Source of the DNA: Apostichopus californicus
Taxonomy: Eukaryota > Echinodermata > Holothuroidea > Aspidochirotida > Stichopodidae
Direction of reading: 5' to 3'
DNA length: 31,994 nt
Assembly: GCA_020650975.1 (NCBI GenBank)
Contig: JAIPMN010000900.1
Span: 1-31,994, forward strand
Shown: positions 10,471 through 20,660 of the stretch, one piece after another
How positions within the stretch are numbered: position 1 is the first letter of the stretch
Layout: every line of letters starts with the position of its first letter
The notes under the pieces: model-generated
The model's database searches: none
The model's input: only the letters and a program-made list of their open reading frames with translations
Told to the model about the DNA's origin: nothing
Translations under genes and position numbers: made by a program

Positions 10471-11108
10471 ACCTTGGTTAATATACTCATAAAACCTAGA
10501 CCATGACTGCGGACCAACTCCAACAGCTGCTCAATATTACTGTGATCAAGTTAGGAGCTTGAATAGATCTCAGTGTAGGCCTGCTTTCTGTATTCATTAA
10601 CAGTTCGCGGTGTACTAGATTGATCATCGTAAAGGTAACATAATGTTACTCAACATTAGCCTTTACAAAGCTATAAGGTGGTCGAAGGGCCTTTGTAAAA
10701 GACAAGCTCTAACAGTAGAAAGCTAGTCATTTAAGAATACAGGGAATACCGGGTGTAGTTTGAAGCTTTAATGATTACTGTCCAAGTAGAGGGAGGATCA
10801 CTAATGAGTATCCTTAAATCAATGTTGCCTCCCGCTATGGGTAAAGTTCATTAAAGACTGTGGACACTGACAGTTGTAGCGCAAATGAGGAGATTAATTT
10901 CACAGGTTATCACTAGTGTATTTAAGAACAACAAGCCTGCATTTTATTGGTATTAAAGGTTTTGAAAAGGCATACTGGCATGTTATTAATGTCACCCTGC
11001 AATGGATATAAGAGCACCCCTATGGGATCAGAGTCTGATGCAATACTAATGTAATGTAATGACCTAATAAAATACTGTACAGTATGTAGGTTTCATCTCA
11101 CAAAGTCT

Positions 11109-11671
11109 ATAAGGCAGACCTGTCAACTCTCTCGGTTTTACCGGGAGACTCCCGGTTTTTACCCGATTCTCCCGGCCTCCCGGTTTCATATTCTATTCTC
11201 CCGGTTTTTTAATGTTTCATCACTTGCGACATTTCTGAAAATAGCCAACAATTAGTCCTATGCTTAGTGATTCCCCACAGTAACGCTGAACAGGAAAGGC
11301 TATTCAGTGTAGTTCGCAAGAACAAGATAGACAGTCGGTCAAGTCTCAAGCTTGATGGGACTCTATCTAGCATACTAGCCATGAAGTCCACTTACCCAGA
11401 GTCCACTGTTCCCTGTTTCAAATGGAAGCCTACTATTTAGAAACCCTGTAGAAAGCGAAGCGAGCTGCAGTAAACTACAACAAGTAACACTAATTGGATG
11501 ATTCTCTTACTGTATTGCATAAGTAGACTATATTTATTTAGGAGTATTTATATCATTTCAGTTGAAAATTACCAACCTCCCTATTTTCCCCTTGTTCTCC
11601 CTATTTTTTGGCCCTGAAAAATGTTATTCTCCCTATTTTGGGGTCAAACAGGTTGACAGGTCTGATAAGGC
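11109..11671 (+). mobile_element. hAT-type DNA transposon remnant (550 bp, internally deleted)
   Basis: The termini CAGACCTGTCAAC (11115-11127) and GTTGACAGGTCTG (11652-11664) are inverted repeats. ATAAGG at 11109-11114 and 11665-11670 flanks them directly; hAT elements usually make 8 bp, so the duplication is shorter than expected or decayed. Just inside the left end, CTCCCGG is repeated in a T-rich context; just inside the right end, CTCCCTATTTT is repeated. The interior encodes the transposase C-terminus. Most of the transposase is missing, so the copy is non-autonomous. Confidence 0.85.
11214..11440 (+). pseudogene. hAT transposase C-terminal fragment (dimerisation region)
   Basis: This frame reads to TAG at 11440 and includes LVIPHSNAEQERLFSVVRKN, then KLDGTLSSILAM and FKWKPTI. 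The PHSNA-ER-FS-VRKNK pattern is the hallmark of the hAT C-terminal dimerisation region. A stop (TAA) in frame closes it upstream at about 11210, so only about 75 codons survive. The open stretch on the opposite strand at 11209-11391 is its shadow. Confidence 0.85.
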
Positions 11672-12614
11672 CAAGCCTTAGGTTCAAAACCATAATACTA
11701 GCAGCTGGCTATGCCTAGTCCATAGCTTCAACGTACATGTACAGTGTGCTACTATAGCACCAGCTGACATATTTCTGAATGACATTGTGTAAATAATACT
11801 TAAGACTCATTGTGACTGGTTTACAAATTAATACATGCAAACTGACATTTAGGCCCTAGCATAGGCTGACTATCCAACTACGTATACTGTACATCAAACA
11901 CTGGTAAGGAAATGTGTGTATTGCCACTATGCCTAAAAATGGTAGCTCAGTTGAGCTAGGACCACATATGATGGTATAAGGTAAATTTGGGATAGTAAGG
12001 GCTAACGTTCTCTTTAAGGATAGTGGTGATGATGATCTCGTTGATTTTGAACAGTGGTTTATTCTTCAGCTATGTGATTTTATCAATGGTTTGACCAGAT
12101 GCTAGAAAGAAGTACACTCATTAAGGTTGGAATTCAAACTGCTAGAAGCAATGAAAAGTTTCCCTAACTTCGCACATGCATTTAAGTTTACTGTATAATT
12201 CCGCTGAATGAGTGGAATAATACACGAATGTGTCTCACTCTCAAAATACAAAACTGATGTTTCCTTGTTTCAGTTCACTGTGGAAATTTTTGGGCATTTC
12301 TTTCTAGGCTTTGCAGATTAAAATTGCAATTGAAAGAGTGCTTAAAATTTGACTAACGAGCACAGCAACAACAGTGTACCAGAGCAGCATGAATTTTGGG
12401 GACACAGGAAGTTACCGCACAACACCATTTCTAGGGCCCCATTGGAAATGGGCCAACATTCTGTCTGCCCAATGGTTTCAGCTCCTGTTACTCTTTTTGT
12501 TCTTTTCAATCTGTTCTATTATATCATCTCTGTTATTTTTTGTACCATTTTGAAAAATCTGAGTGCGAATAAAACAAACAAATACATGATTGCAATCATC
12601 AAAAGACAACACGG
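11672..12614. other. Spacer with no recognised gene
   Basis: AT-rich. A 91-codon ORF at 12349-12624 has no family resemblance that I can see. The stretch GAATAAAACAAACAAATAC at about 12568-12586 resembles a retroposon 3' tail, but nothing upstream of it was identified. Confidence 0.4.
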
Positions 12615-13000
12615 TAACGTGTAGGTGGGGCCTATTGACCCGGCCGCCGGGTGAATAGCGAGCGGAGCTTATCGGCCCGGCCGCCGGGTGAATAGCGAAC
12701 AGTGTGGCTTATCGACCCGGCTGCCGAAATGAATGGCGCGGGAGAATAGCGATTGCGTTTGTTTGTGTGGGGGTCGATCGCCGCTGATGATCCGCAGCGC
12801 AGGCAATTGCAGACTTTAATAGCCCGGCCTACTGAACACATGCGCTTGCCCTTCCTGACGTACGTACGTAGGCCTACACAGTAAATTTATATGAGATCCA
12901 GGACTGTGCACAACTTCCATGGTACCATCTACAGCCGGGTGAATAGCGATCGGGGCTTAGAGGCCCGGCGGCCGGGTCAATAGCCACTACCTAACGTGTA
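12615..13000. mobile_element. GC-rich MITE with 28-bp inverted termini and 9-bp target duplication
   Basis: TAACGTGTA occurs at 12615-12623 and 12992-13000 and flanks a 368-bp element at 12624-12991. The two 28-bp termini are inverted repeats with three mismatches and share CTATTGACCCGGCCGCCGGG. Inside the left end are about three imperfect ~37-40-bp tandem subunits containing CCGGGTGAATAGCGA and GCTTATCG; a further copy lies near the right end in CCGGGTGAATAGCGATCGGG. It is strikingly CpG-rich against its surroundings and has no coding capacity. Termini starting GGT with a 9-bp duplication suggest a Mutator- or Merlin-like mobiliser, but this is not settled. Confidence 0.85.
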
Positions 13001-14006
13001 TGTCAATCATTTCGCATATCTACTCCCTGTACTATTTCGGTTCTGTTTTAGGTGATAGTCACAGCCACTGCTGTTGTAAGGGAAACGATTGTGTATTGTA
13101 AGTTTTACGAAAAGCTTTAAACAAATTTTCCTAGGCCAAATGAGCATAATGGGCTTATCTTACTGTACTTTATAGTAAATTTAACAGCAATTCTCTGCAT
13201 TCGCAAACTCCACTCTCACACTGTGTGCAGCGTACATCAGACTCCCAGTAGTTCATCCTGCGTAAACATTGCGTAAAGCTATTCCACACTGTTAGTGCAG
13301 GGAGTTGTTATGTCCATAACAGCTCCCTGGTTAGTGTTATATAAAACTCCATCTCAAGATATTGTCCCGCGAGATATCGTTGATTGAATGATAACTTATT
13401 TTAACCTCCAGGAAGTGGACAGTTATTCTTGAGACCAAAGTATGGAAAATGTCAATGGATACTTGGACAGTTCTTGAAAATCTCAAAACACGAAGACTAA
13501 GAATCATATTGTCTTTATTATATGAACTTTTTATTGCTGCATGGTTAGGCCTACTTTAAGGAAAATCGTAGTCATTATGCGGCAATCTTTACAGTCACAT
13601 AATAACGAAAAAAAAAAAAATTATGCGGCAATGTCATATAGTTTAGTTTAGTAGAAAAAAAGGATCAGGAGGGACACTCAAGTCCCCATCAAGGACCCTA
13701 TAGGAGAGAAAATAAAGTGAAGACACAAACACTCAGACCCGATTACAATGCTTAATGTGCTTTACAAAGCATTCTTAAACCCATTCACACTACTTGCAAC
13801 TTGCAAGTACAACTTCTGCGGCAGTTTGTAGGCCTACTGCCGCAGAAATACTTTGTTGATTCAAAAATGACATTCACTTGTTAATATTATGGTTTAAAAG
13901 AAGTTTAGTAAAGAAAAATTGAAATATATATAAAATATGTAATTCAAATATATATAAGGTTCTTCTACTTTCTTTCCCAAACAAAATATATATTTTAACT
14001 TTAAAG
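13001..14006. other. Spacer with no recognised gene
   Basis: AT-rich, with two TAGGCCTAC words (13546-13554, 13829-13837) and a 13-A run near 13608. No exon or RNA gene was recognised. Confidence 0.45.
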
Positions 14007-15850
14007 TGACGTCTTCTTCATAACCCTAGCATTCATTGTCTTTAAACCTGACAACAAAATATTCCGTTAAGACTCCGTTACTGTGTGAGTGGAGGTCATG
14101 ATATAAATAGTTTAATCAATTCCGAATTCCTTTGCTAAATAAGTGTTTGGATCAAATTAAAAAAACAACACAGAATTGATATCAAATTACCGTGTATTTT
14201 TTTTTACTTAGGCCTACAGACAGTAATAGTAACATCACCATGACGTCACATGTTTAATTTGTTCAAGTTCCAACGGTATTATCTTATGATCAACTACGAA
14301 GTAACTTAAAAATTCCATAAATGCTGCATGATATTTATCAATATACATTTGTGATATCTGGTAAATTATGCGAGAAGGCTAGTTAGTAATAACGATAACA
14401 TTTCTTGGCAATGATGGCGCGCATGTGCTTCCGTAGGTAAGTGCTGACTTCTATCAGGTGACATACAAAATCGGGAAGAAAACCGTTGTTTTTAGACAAA
14501 GTACATACATTACTTATACCTCTGTGTAGGTTCATGTGTTCTCTATCTAGGAATAACGACTTTTTGACAATATTTTTGGGCTCGAAATGAGTCGCCCCGA
14601 GAAATAGATATTTTCATTCCGTGAAGCTTCGAGTAACCCAAATATATGTTCTTATATATGTTCTTATATATGTTCTTTTACAGCTAAATATTAAATAATT
14701 TACAGAGTTTGAGAAGAGATGCATGCGGCTTATATTTCGATGGCGCTGATTCCATAAGAATATCAAAAAGATAATTTACGAACGTATGTGGCACATATAT
14801 ATATATATATACTAAATATGAAAATAATCGAAATTCGATTTTCCGAAGAGGTCCAGTTGCCCCGACGGAAACCGTTCGAAGCTGCTCATTTCAGCATTTA
14901 GTGAACCTAATGTTATAAATTAACACTGATGTTGACTTTAGGCCTTCCATGCATTATGTTGCTAAATTTCGTGGTTTTGTTCGTCTTCATGAAAATAGTT
15001 ATCTCTTATTATTTGCTTCAGTATAGTTACTGTAAGCTTCTTTAATATAACCAATTTTGAAATTTACTCAGGAAACGATGCATTTGACGAGATTTCAGGA
15101 CATTTTTAAATTCTACGGAGGCCAATACAAACCATTGTTCGACTCTAATGATCAACTGCGTTAAGATATTATACATTGCTTTTACTATATATAAATGCAG
15201 GTTATCGAAAGATTCAATTCAGAATACCACGAATACACTGCCGACTTGGGAAAGATTCACTTGCTCGCACAAAGGGGATTGGGTTGGTGGGTGGATGGTG
15301 GGGGGGGGGGGGGTGGTTCCGACGAATGTCTCCACCCCATACGCCACACAAAAATATTTAAAGAATAAAAGAAAGATATAAAATAACTTGAAGATACAAA
15401 AGAAACAAGTCAGCTGTAAAAGTCACAAAACTCAGCCTACCTGGTTTGGAATTTATTAGCAACGTAATTATTACCTTCTGCGTCCAGATACGAACCCTCA
15501 CGTAACAAGCATCTGGCAATAGTTTTAACAGGAAACCCCTCCTCCCCCTCCCTTTGTATATATTAATTTGTTTGTTGTGTGATTTATCTTTTTGAGAAAC
15601 ATAAAAATTTGAAACTCTCTAAAAGTCTAATCCTTTTCAACAAAATTTGTATCTCGTGTGACGGCATTGACATTTCTTGAAACTAAATGTTATGTGTGAG
15701 TTACAAAAGATCGCACTATTTCGCATTTACGTACCCTTAATTTTGCAAAAAAAAATTCTGCAATGGAAGTGTCCACCCTTCAACTTACCATAGCCCAGGA
15801 CCCCCCCCCCCTCCGTTCCCCCTTCCCCTTTCACCCTTGCACTGGCCTAC
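14007..15850. repeat. Diverged direct duplication, copy A
   Basis: This copy aligns by eye with 16498-18662 over most of its length. Shared islands include ATCACCATGACGTCA, GCGAGAAGGCTAGTTAGTAA, CGAAATGAGTCGCCCCG, CCCCGACGGAAACCG, GCATTTAGTGAACCTAATGT and CTCACGTAACAAGCATCTGG, in the same order and orientation. The two copies differ by many substitutions and small indels, and no shared frame stays open. A triple TATATGTTCT repeat at about 14643-14677 is private to this copy. Confidence 0.85.
15300..15313. repeat. Poly-G run
   Basis: Fourteen consecutive G within duplication copy A; the equivalent place in copy B has only short G runs. Confidence 0.85.
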
Positions 15851-16497
15851 AATTAATAAGAAAAGTTTGTAGGTCTACAGGCGTATTTAAAGTGCTTTGA
15901 AGGTGCAAACATTGCATTATTTCATACTTAAGAAACCTTTCATAGAAATGATTCTCAAAGGGGAGAGGGACACCCCTCACCTTAGACCCCTCCTCCAGAC
16001 CCCCTTGGACTCCCCCTGATAGGTCCATCTCCTAGGCTATCAGTGTACAAATTCAAAACGTACTCCACCTAAGAATAGCTTCTATTGCCATTTTAATGGG
16101 GGGGGGGGGGGGGGGTGGAGGGTTTGTAACATATGTTACTTTGTTTGAACAGTTATAGCTGTTGCGTAAGTTCCCTGGATTAACAAACTCAATATGCTAT
16201 TTTTTACATTTATTTCGAACGCCTGATAATGCCATTATCAAACTGAAAAGGGCTTTGTGGGATGCAAAGTTGAAAGTTAGGGCAATCAGTAAGTTTTGGT
16301 ACCAGCACCAATTTATCACTTTCCGTGCAGTATAGAATACCCGACCATAATCAGAAATGGGAACTCTTTGTAGTTTCTTCCTATATGCTGAGAGAAAACG
16401 AATTCAATGAATGGATTTGATTTAGAAATCGATAGAGTGAATTCCTGTTTAATGTGAAATAATTTGAAGCTTGTTGACAGTTGTTATCAGTATTTAC
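15851..16497. other. Spacer between the two duplicated segments
   Basis: No gene seen. It contains an 18-nt poly-G run at 16098-16115. A short minus-strand ORF at 15831-16028 crosses its edge and has no recognisable features. Confidence 0.45.
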
Positions 16498-18662
16498 TGA
16501 CGTCATCTTCATGAGCTAACATTGTTCTTTAATTCTTCTTCATCTTACAACTAAATTCCGTTATGTCTCCGTTATTGTATTAGTGGAGGTCATATCATAG
16601 TGGTTCGCCTATTCCCGAATTCCTTTGTTAAAGTGATTGGATCTAATTTTTTAAAACAGAAGTGATATAGAATTAGCGTGTATTTTTTACTTTTACAGAC
16701 AGTAGTTGTTACATCACCATGACGTCATATGTTTAATTAGTTCAAGTTCCAACATTATTTTATGATCAACTACAAAGCAACCAAAATTGCTGCATGATAT
16801 TTGTGTGGGTTTGTCAATATACACTATGTGATATCTGGTATATTTATTATGCGAGAAGGCTAGTTAGTAATAACGATAACATTTCCTGGCAATGATGGCA
16901 TACGGAAGCTTCCGTAGGCAAGTGCTGATACTTGCTGATCTATCTATCATCTTATCTATACTATCTATGTACGTACACAATATATAGATAGTATGAAATA
17001 TATATTGTGATGAAAATCGTTGTTTTTGGAAAGAGTAAAGATAATAAATTAACATTTCTTTAATTTCTGTGTGTAAGTCGATATGCTTTCTATTTAGGAA
17101 TAATATGTTTGGGCCCGAAATGAGTCGCCCCGGGAAGTAGAAGCCTCGAGTGACCCAAATATAACCTTTAAGTGTTGTTCATTTTCAGCTAAATATTTAC
17201 ATAATTTACAGTTTCTTTAAATATAATTTTTCGATGGCGATACATCCATAAGAATACCGAAAAGATAATTTACGATTGTTTGCATCACATTTAAAGGACA
17301 AAAGGTGAGAATAATCGAAATTCAATTTCCAAAGGAGTCAAGTCAGTCAAGTCAGTAAGTAAGTAGTAAGTAGTCAGTCGTCAGTCAGTCGTCCGTCCCC
17401 AGTTACCCCGACGGAAACCGGGCGAAGCTGCTCAAAATGAGCATTTAGTGAACCTAATGTTATGAATTAACACTGATGTTGACTTTGGGCCTTCCATGCA
17501 TTATATTGCTAAATTTCGTGGCTTCCGTTCGTCTTCATGAAAATATCTATCTCTAACTTTCTGTTTCATTATAGTTACTGCAAGCTTTGTTAATAAAATC
17601 AATATGAAATTTGCTCAGAAAACGATGCATTTGACGAGATTTTGAGACATTTTTAAATTCTACGGAGGCCAATACAAGCCATTGTTTGTCTCTTCTGAAC
17701 AACTGTGTTAAAATATTAGTTGTACTAGCAATTACCACAAGATTCAATCCTGCATGCCACGAATACACTGCCGACTTGGCAAAGATAAACTTGCACGTAC
17801 ACATGGGGAGGGTTGGATTCCGACGAACACCGAAAATGGCTTACATTGAAGCTTACATTGAATGGCTTATATTAATTAACGTCTGTAAAGCGCTTTGAGA
17901 CCTATCGCTGGTGTAAAGCGCTATATAAAAATCAAATATTATTATCATTATGAAGCATAAAATGTTACAATAAAGTTATTTAAGTTGCGGTAGGATGATA
18001 ATCTAAGTGACAATCATTGTTCAGATATAAAATGAATTTAGAAATATATGAATGTATATCATTTAATTGTTGTGGATATTACAGAGCAAACAAGGCACCC
18101 CATACTAAAAATATATGCATGTATATATAACTAACGAAATACTTATTCAGACAGCAAATTTTATAATGAGACCGCCAGCTGCAAAAGTCATAAAAGATAT
18201 CCTGCGTTCCGCCGTGAACGCCTTTTGCTGGGTGTATACTATACGTGTGCATTATAAATATTTGTTATTATTATTACCTGGTTGGGAATTTATGCATCCA
18301 GATATGGACTCTCACGTAACAAGCATCTGGCAATAGTTTAGAAGGACACCCCTCCCTCCCCTTCACCCCAGTAGATTATAAAATGTTTTTTGTGTGATTA
18401 ATTTTTGAAGATGTGGGAAATTCATCTCTAAAAGTCTAAGAACAAAATTAAGGAAATGTTTCCATCGATCTATGACGATATTGAAATTTCTCGAAAATAA
18501 ATGTTCTGTATAAGTTGCAAAAGATCGCACCATTTCACATTTAAGCATCAGTAGTTATACATACAGCAATTTCTTCAAGGGAAGTTGTCACCCCCTCCTC
18601 AGTCACACCCCTCTCCAGGCCATCTGTGACCCTCCCCCCTTCACCCCTGCATGCTGGGCCAA
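16498..18662. repeat. Diverged direct duplication, copy B
   Basis: Second copy of the 14007-15850 segment, offset by about 2.49 kb at its start. It carries private insertions: TATC/TAGATA-type simple repeats near 16935-16990, an AGTC-type simple repeat at about 17338-17395, and a block at about 17838-18110 containing a LINE-like tail. The CRE-like octamer TGACGTCA is kept at 16720-16727, matching 14241-14248 in copy A. Confidence 0.85.
17884..17950 (+). mobile_element. LINE/SINE-like 3' tail
   Basis: The sequence has TGTAAAGCGCTTTGAGA, then GTAAAGCGCTATATAAA, then an ATT-rich microsatellite. Paired GCGCT words, TATATAAA and a simple-repeat tail are typical of the 3' ends of L2/CR1-type LINEs and SINEs that borrow them. 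Only the tail is present; no reverse transcriptase was found upstream. Confidence 0.6.
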
Positions 18663-19215
18663 AAGTCCAAAACTTAAAGAAATCAAACTAAATGAAGCAT
18701 TGTACGTACATAAGTACCCTTCATCTGTTTTTATGAAAATAATGAGATGTGTTTTTTGATCTCTTAACTAAAGCCTGATCATAGTCAACAAATTAAGAAA
18801 ATTGTGTGTGTCTGTTGGTCTGTCCGTCTGATTTATATTTACAAATACGAAAAAATACAACAAATATAACAATAAAAATGCAACAAATGCCCATAACTTT
18901 CTTGAGTTTTACAGTAGAAATGCAAGCTTGAAATTGTGTATATATGATACAATTTGAATAATTCTGGTTATATAATAATGAATTTCATTTACAACTAAAA
19001 TTAATGCTGCGATGTGACAAGGTTAAATATTGTGATGCCAATTAAATATAAATACGCTATACTATAGCTGCTGTTGATATTTAAAATTGTTTTCACTACC
19101 TTTAATGAACCTTTCATGACATAAAATAAAAGATTTCAAGCGGCAAATTATGCATTCTGAAGCATATTTAGAGTATAAATAAGGTATAAACAATATAAAA
19201 TTGCTAATTTACATT
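18663..19215. other. AT-rich spacer with no recognised gene
   Basis: Very AT-rich sequence with no open frame of note, no splice-bounded exon and no repeat that I could delimit. Confidence 0.45.
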
Positions 19216-19221
19216 CAAATC

Positions 19222-19570
19222 ATAGGCGTAGGAGCCCAACTTGACTTGGGGGGGCTGTAACGACTTGCCCGAAAAATATAACCAAAATTGTTCGCGCGCT
19301 CCACGCGCATTCGACATGTTAACATGCATATCATATAGGCATGCATCGGTTATTACATTGCATGCCAATAACATACAATCATTTGCCGTGTTATTACCCT
19401 TCCATATGGGGAAGTCGTTACAATAATAATGATAATAATATCAGTTTAACCATTGAAAAACACATTGCAAATTATTATTCTTTAGTAGGTGTCCGAAAAA
19501 TTCTCAGCATATTGACCGAATTTTAACAATATTTTTTGGTTGGGGGGGCTGGAGCCCCCCCCCCCCCATG
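19222..19570. repeat. Dispersed repeat bounded by G/C runs
   Basis: It opens with CATAGGCGTAGGAGCCC and GACTTGGGGGGGCTG and closes with TTGGGGGGGCTGGAG followed by a 13-C run at about 19555-19567. In between are CGCGCGCTCCACGCGC and GTCCGAAAAATTCTC. This layout matches a repeat style I recall from marine invertebrate genomes. Exact ends and target duplications were not found. Confidence 0.5.
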
Positions 19571-20101
19571 TGGTTGTACAAGCGAGTGCAAAAAGAATAT
19601 AAATAAACACAAAGGCTTTAAACCTTCCCAGATGGAAATCCAACATTTTCCAGCTATTAGCTGTCCTGACCTTCTCAATTTGATGTTTCTAGTTTATATA
19701 GCTTCATCTAACTAAAAATGTTGTTGCAGCTGCAAATGTTTTAATTTGATTGAATATTTACAAAGTCTCCTTCGACCAGGGATGACAAATCAGAACACTT
19801 TTCTTGAGAAATATTAAGCTCTATTAGATCTGAACCTTTTTACTTTGTATTAAGAATACATAATAAAGAATACATAATAACTATAGCTTCTATGAAAGCA
19901 TTGAGATTAAAGAGAAGTTTTGAATGATAACTAAAGAGGTATGGGATGCTAGGGGAGGGGGAGGGGTGCAAGTATAGATGATTCTTACTGTAGCTATAAA
20001 GCTTCCCGGAGGAGAGGAGAGCATGGTGAGGAGATAATATAATTCATGAATAGGTCAAAGGTCAGAGCAAGCATATCACATGCAGGTCAGATTTAGATTT
20101 A
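19571..20101 (-). other. 3' flank of the adhesion GPCR gene
   Basis: No AATAAA was found on the minus strand just past the stop codon. An ATTAAA at 19745-19740 is the nearest variant signal, about 360 nt away, and is only a weak candidate. A purine-rich stretch with GGGGAGGGGGAGGGG lies at about 19952-19968. Confidence 0.3.
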
Positions 20102-20660
20102 CTATGCAACTGACTGACTGTCCAATTCCCTAAAAGCGTTCGTCCTTCTCCTTTCAACGATGGACACGGGGACATTGTTGGACTGAAACTTGGCATTTCG
20201 GGTAGAAGACTTTTCCCCCTTTGAGAAAGTCGCCATAATACTAGACGAGAGAGACTTTTGAAAAGGAAAAGTCGCGGGACAGATACAGAAGCACCAACGG
20301 CGCCATCTCTTACGGAAGTCTGGATTACGCATGCAATAAAACATGAATATTAAATAGCCCTGCATAGAATTAAATCCAACGAATACAAGTTGAATAGCGA
20401 AAGCGAAGTTACCACCGACAGGAATGAAACAAAAATAACCCACACCCCAACTTAATCCCATCAATAAGAATATAGAGACTGCGTTCTGAACACGTTTGAT
20501 CTGTTCCTGCCTCTTTCTCTTGTCACTTCGAGCTGAAGTCGATACACGCTTGGAGAGCCTGCATACGACTAGTGTATAGAGGACCATGTTGGTTAACACA
20601 ATGAGCAGAATTGGAATAGCCACGCCTCCAATGATGGGATATACACCATTCACAAAACAA
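20102..20660 (-). CDS. aGPCR last exon: TM5-TM7 and C-terminal tail
   Basis: 185 codons plus TAG. CFVNG supplies the second-loop Cys. TM5 is IIGGVAIPILLIVLTNMVLY, TM6 VSIFLLMGLSWGVGYFCFIP and TM7 LVFVGFNSMQGYLIFMFYCM. The tail is about 69 residues, with RKRWRRWCFCIC (a possible palmitoylation patch) and Ser/Arg-rich sequence. The acceptor TTTACAG/TTG lies at 20662-20661; the open frame further upstream to 20806 is intron. Confidence 0.95.

Noticed and set aside
11209..11391. Minus-strand 60-residue ORF
   Set aside because: It is the shadow of the hAT transposase C-terminal frame on the plus strand.
12349..12624. 91-residue plus-strand ORF with a hydrophobic segment
   Set aside because: It has no family resemblance, its hydrophobic part is T-rich sequence, and it runs into the MITE target duplication.
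12632..12841. Minus-strand 69-residue ORF
   Set aside because: It lies wholly within the GC-rich MITE and reads its tandem subunits.
14007..18662. The two direct copies as LTRs of one retroelement
   Set aside because: There are no TG...CA ends, primer-binding site or polypurine tract, and the 0.65-kb spacer has no coding sequence.
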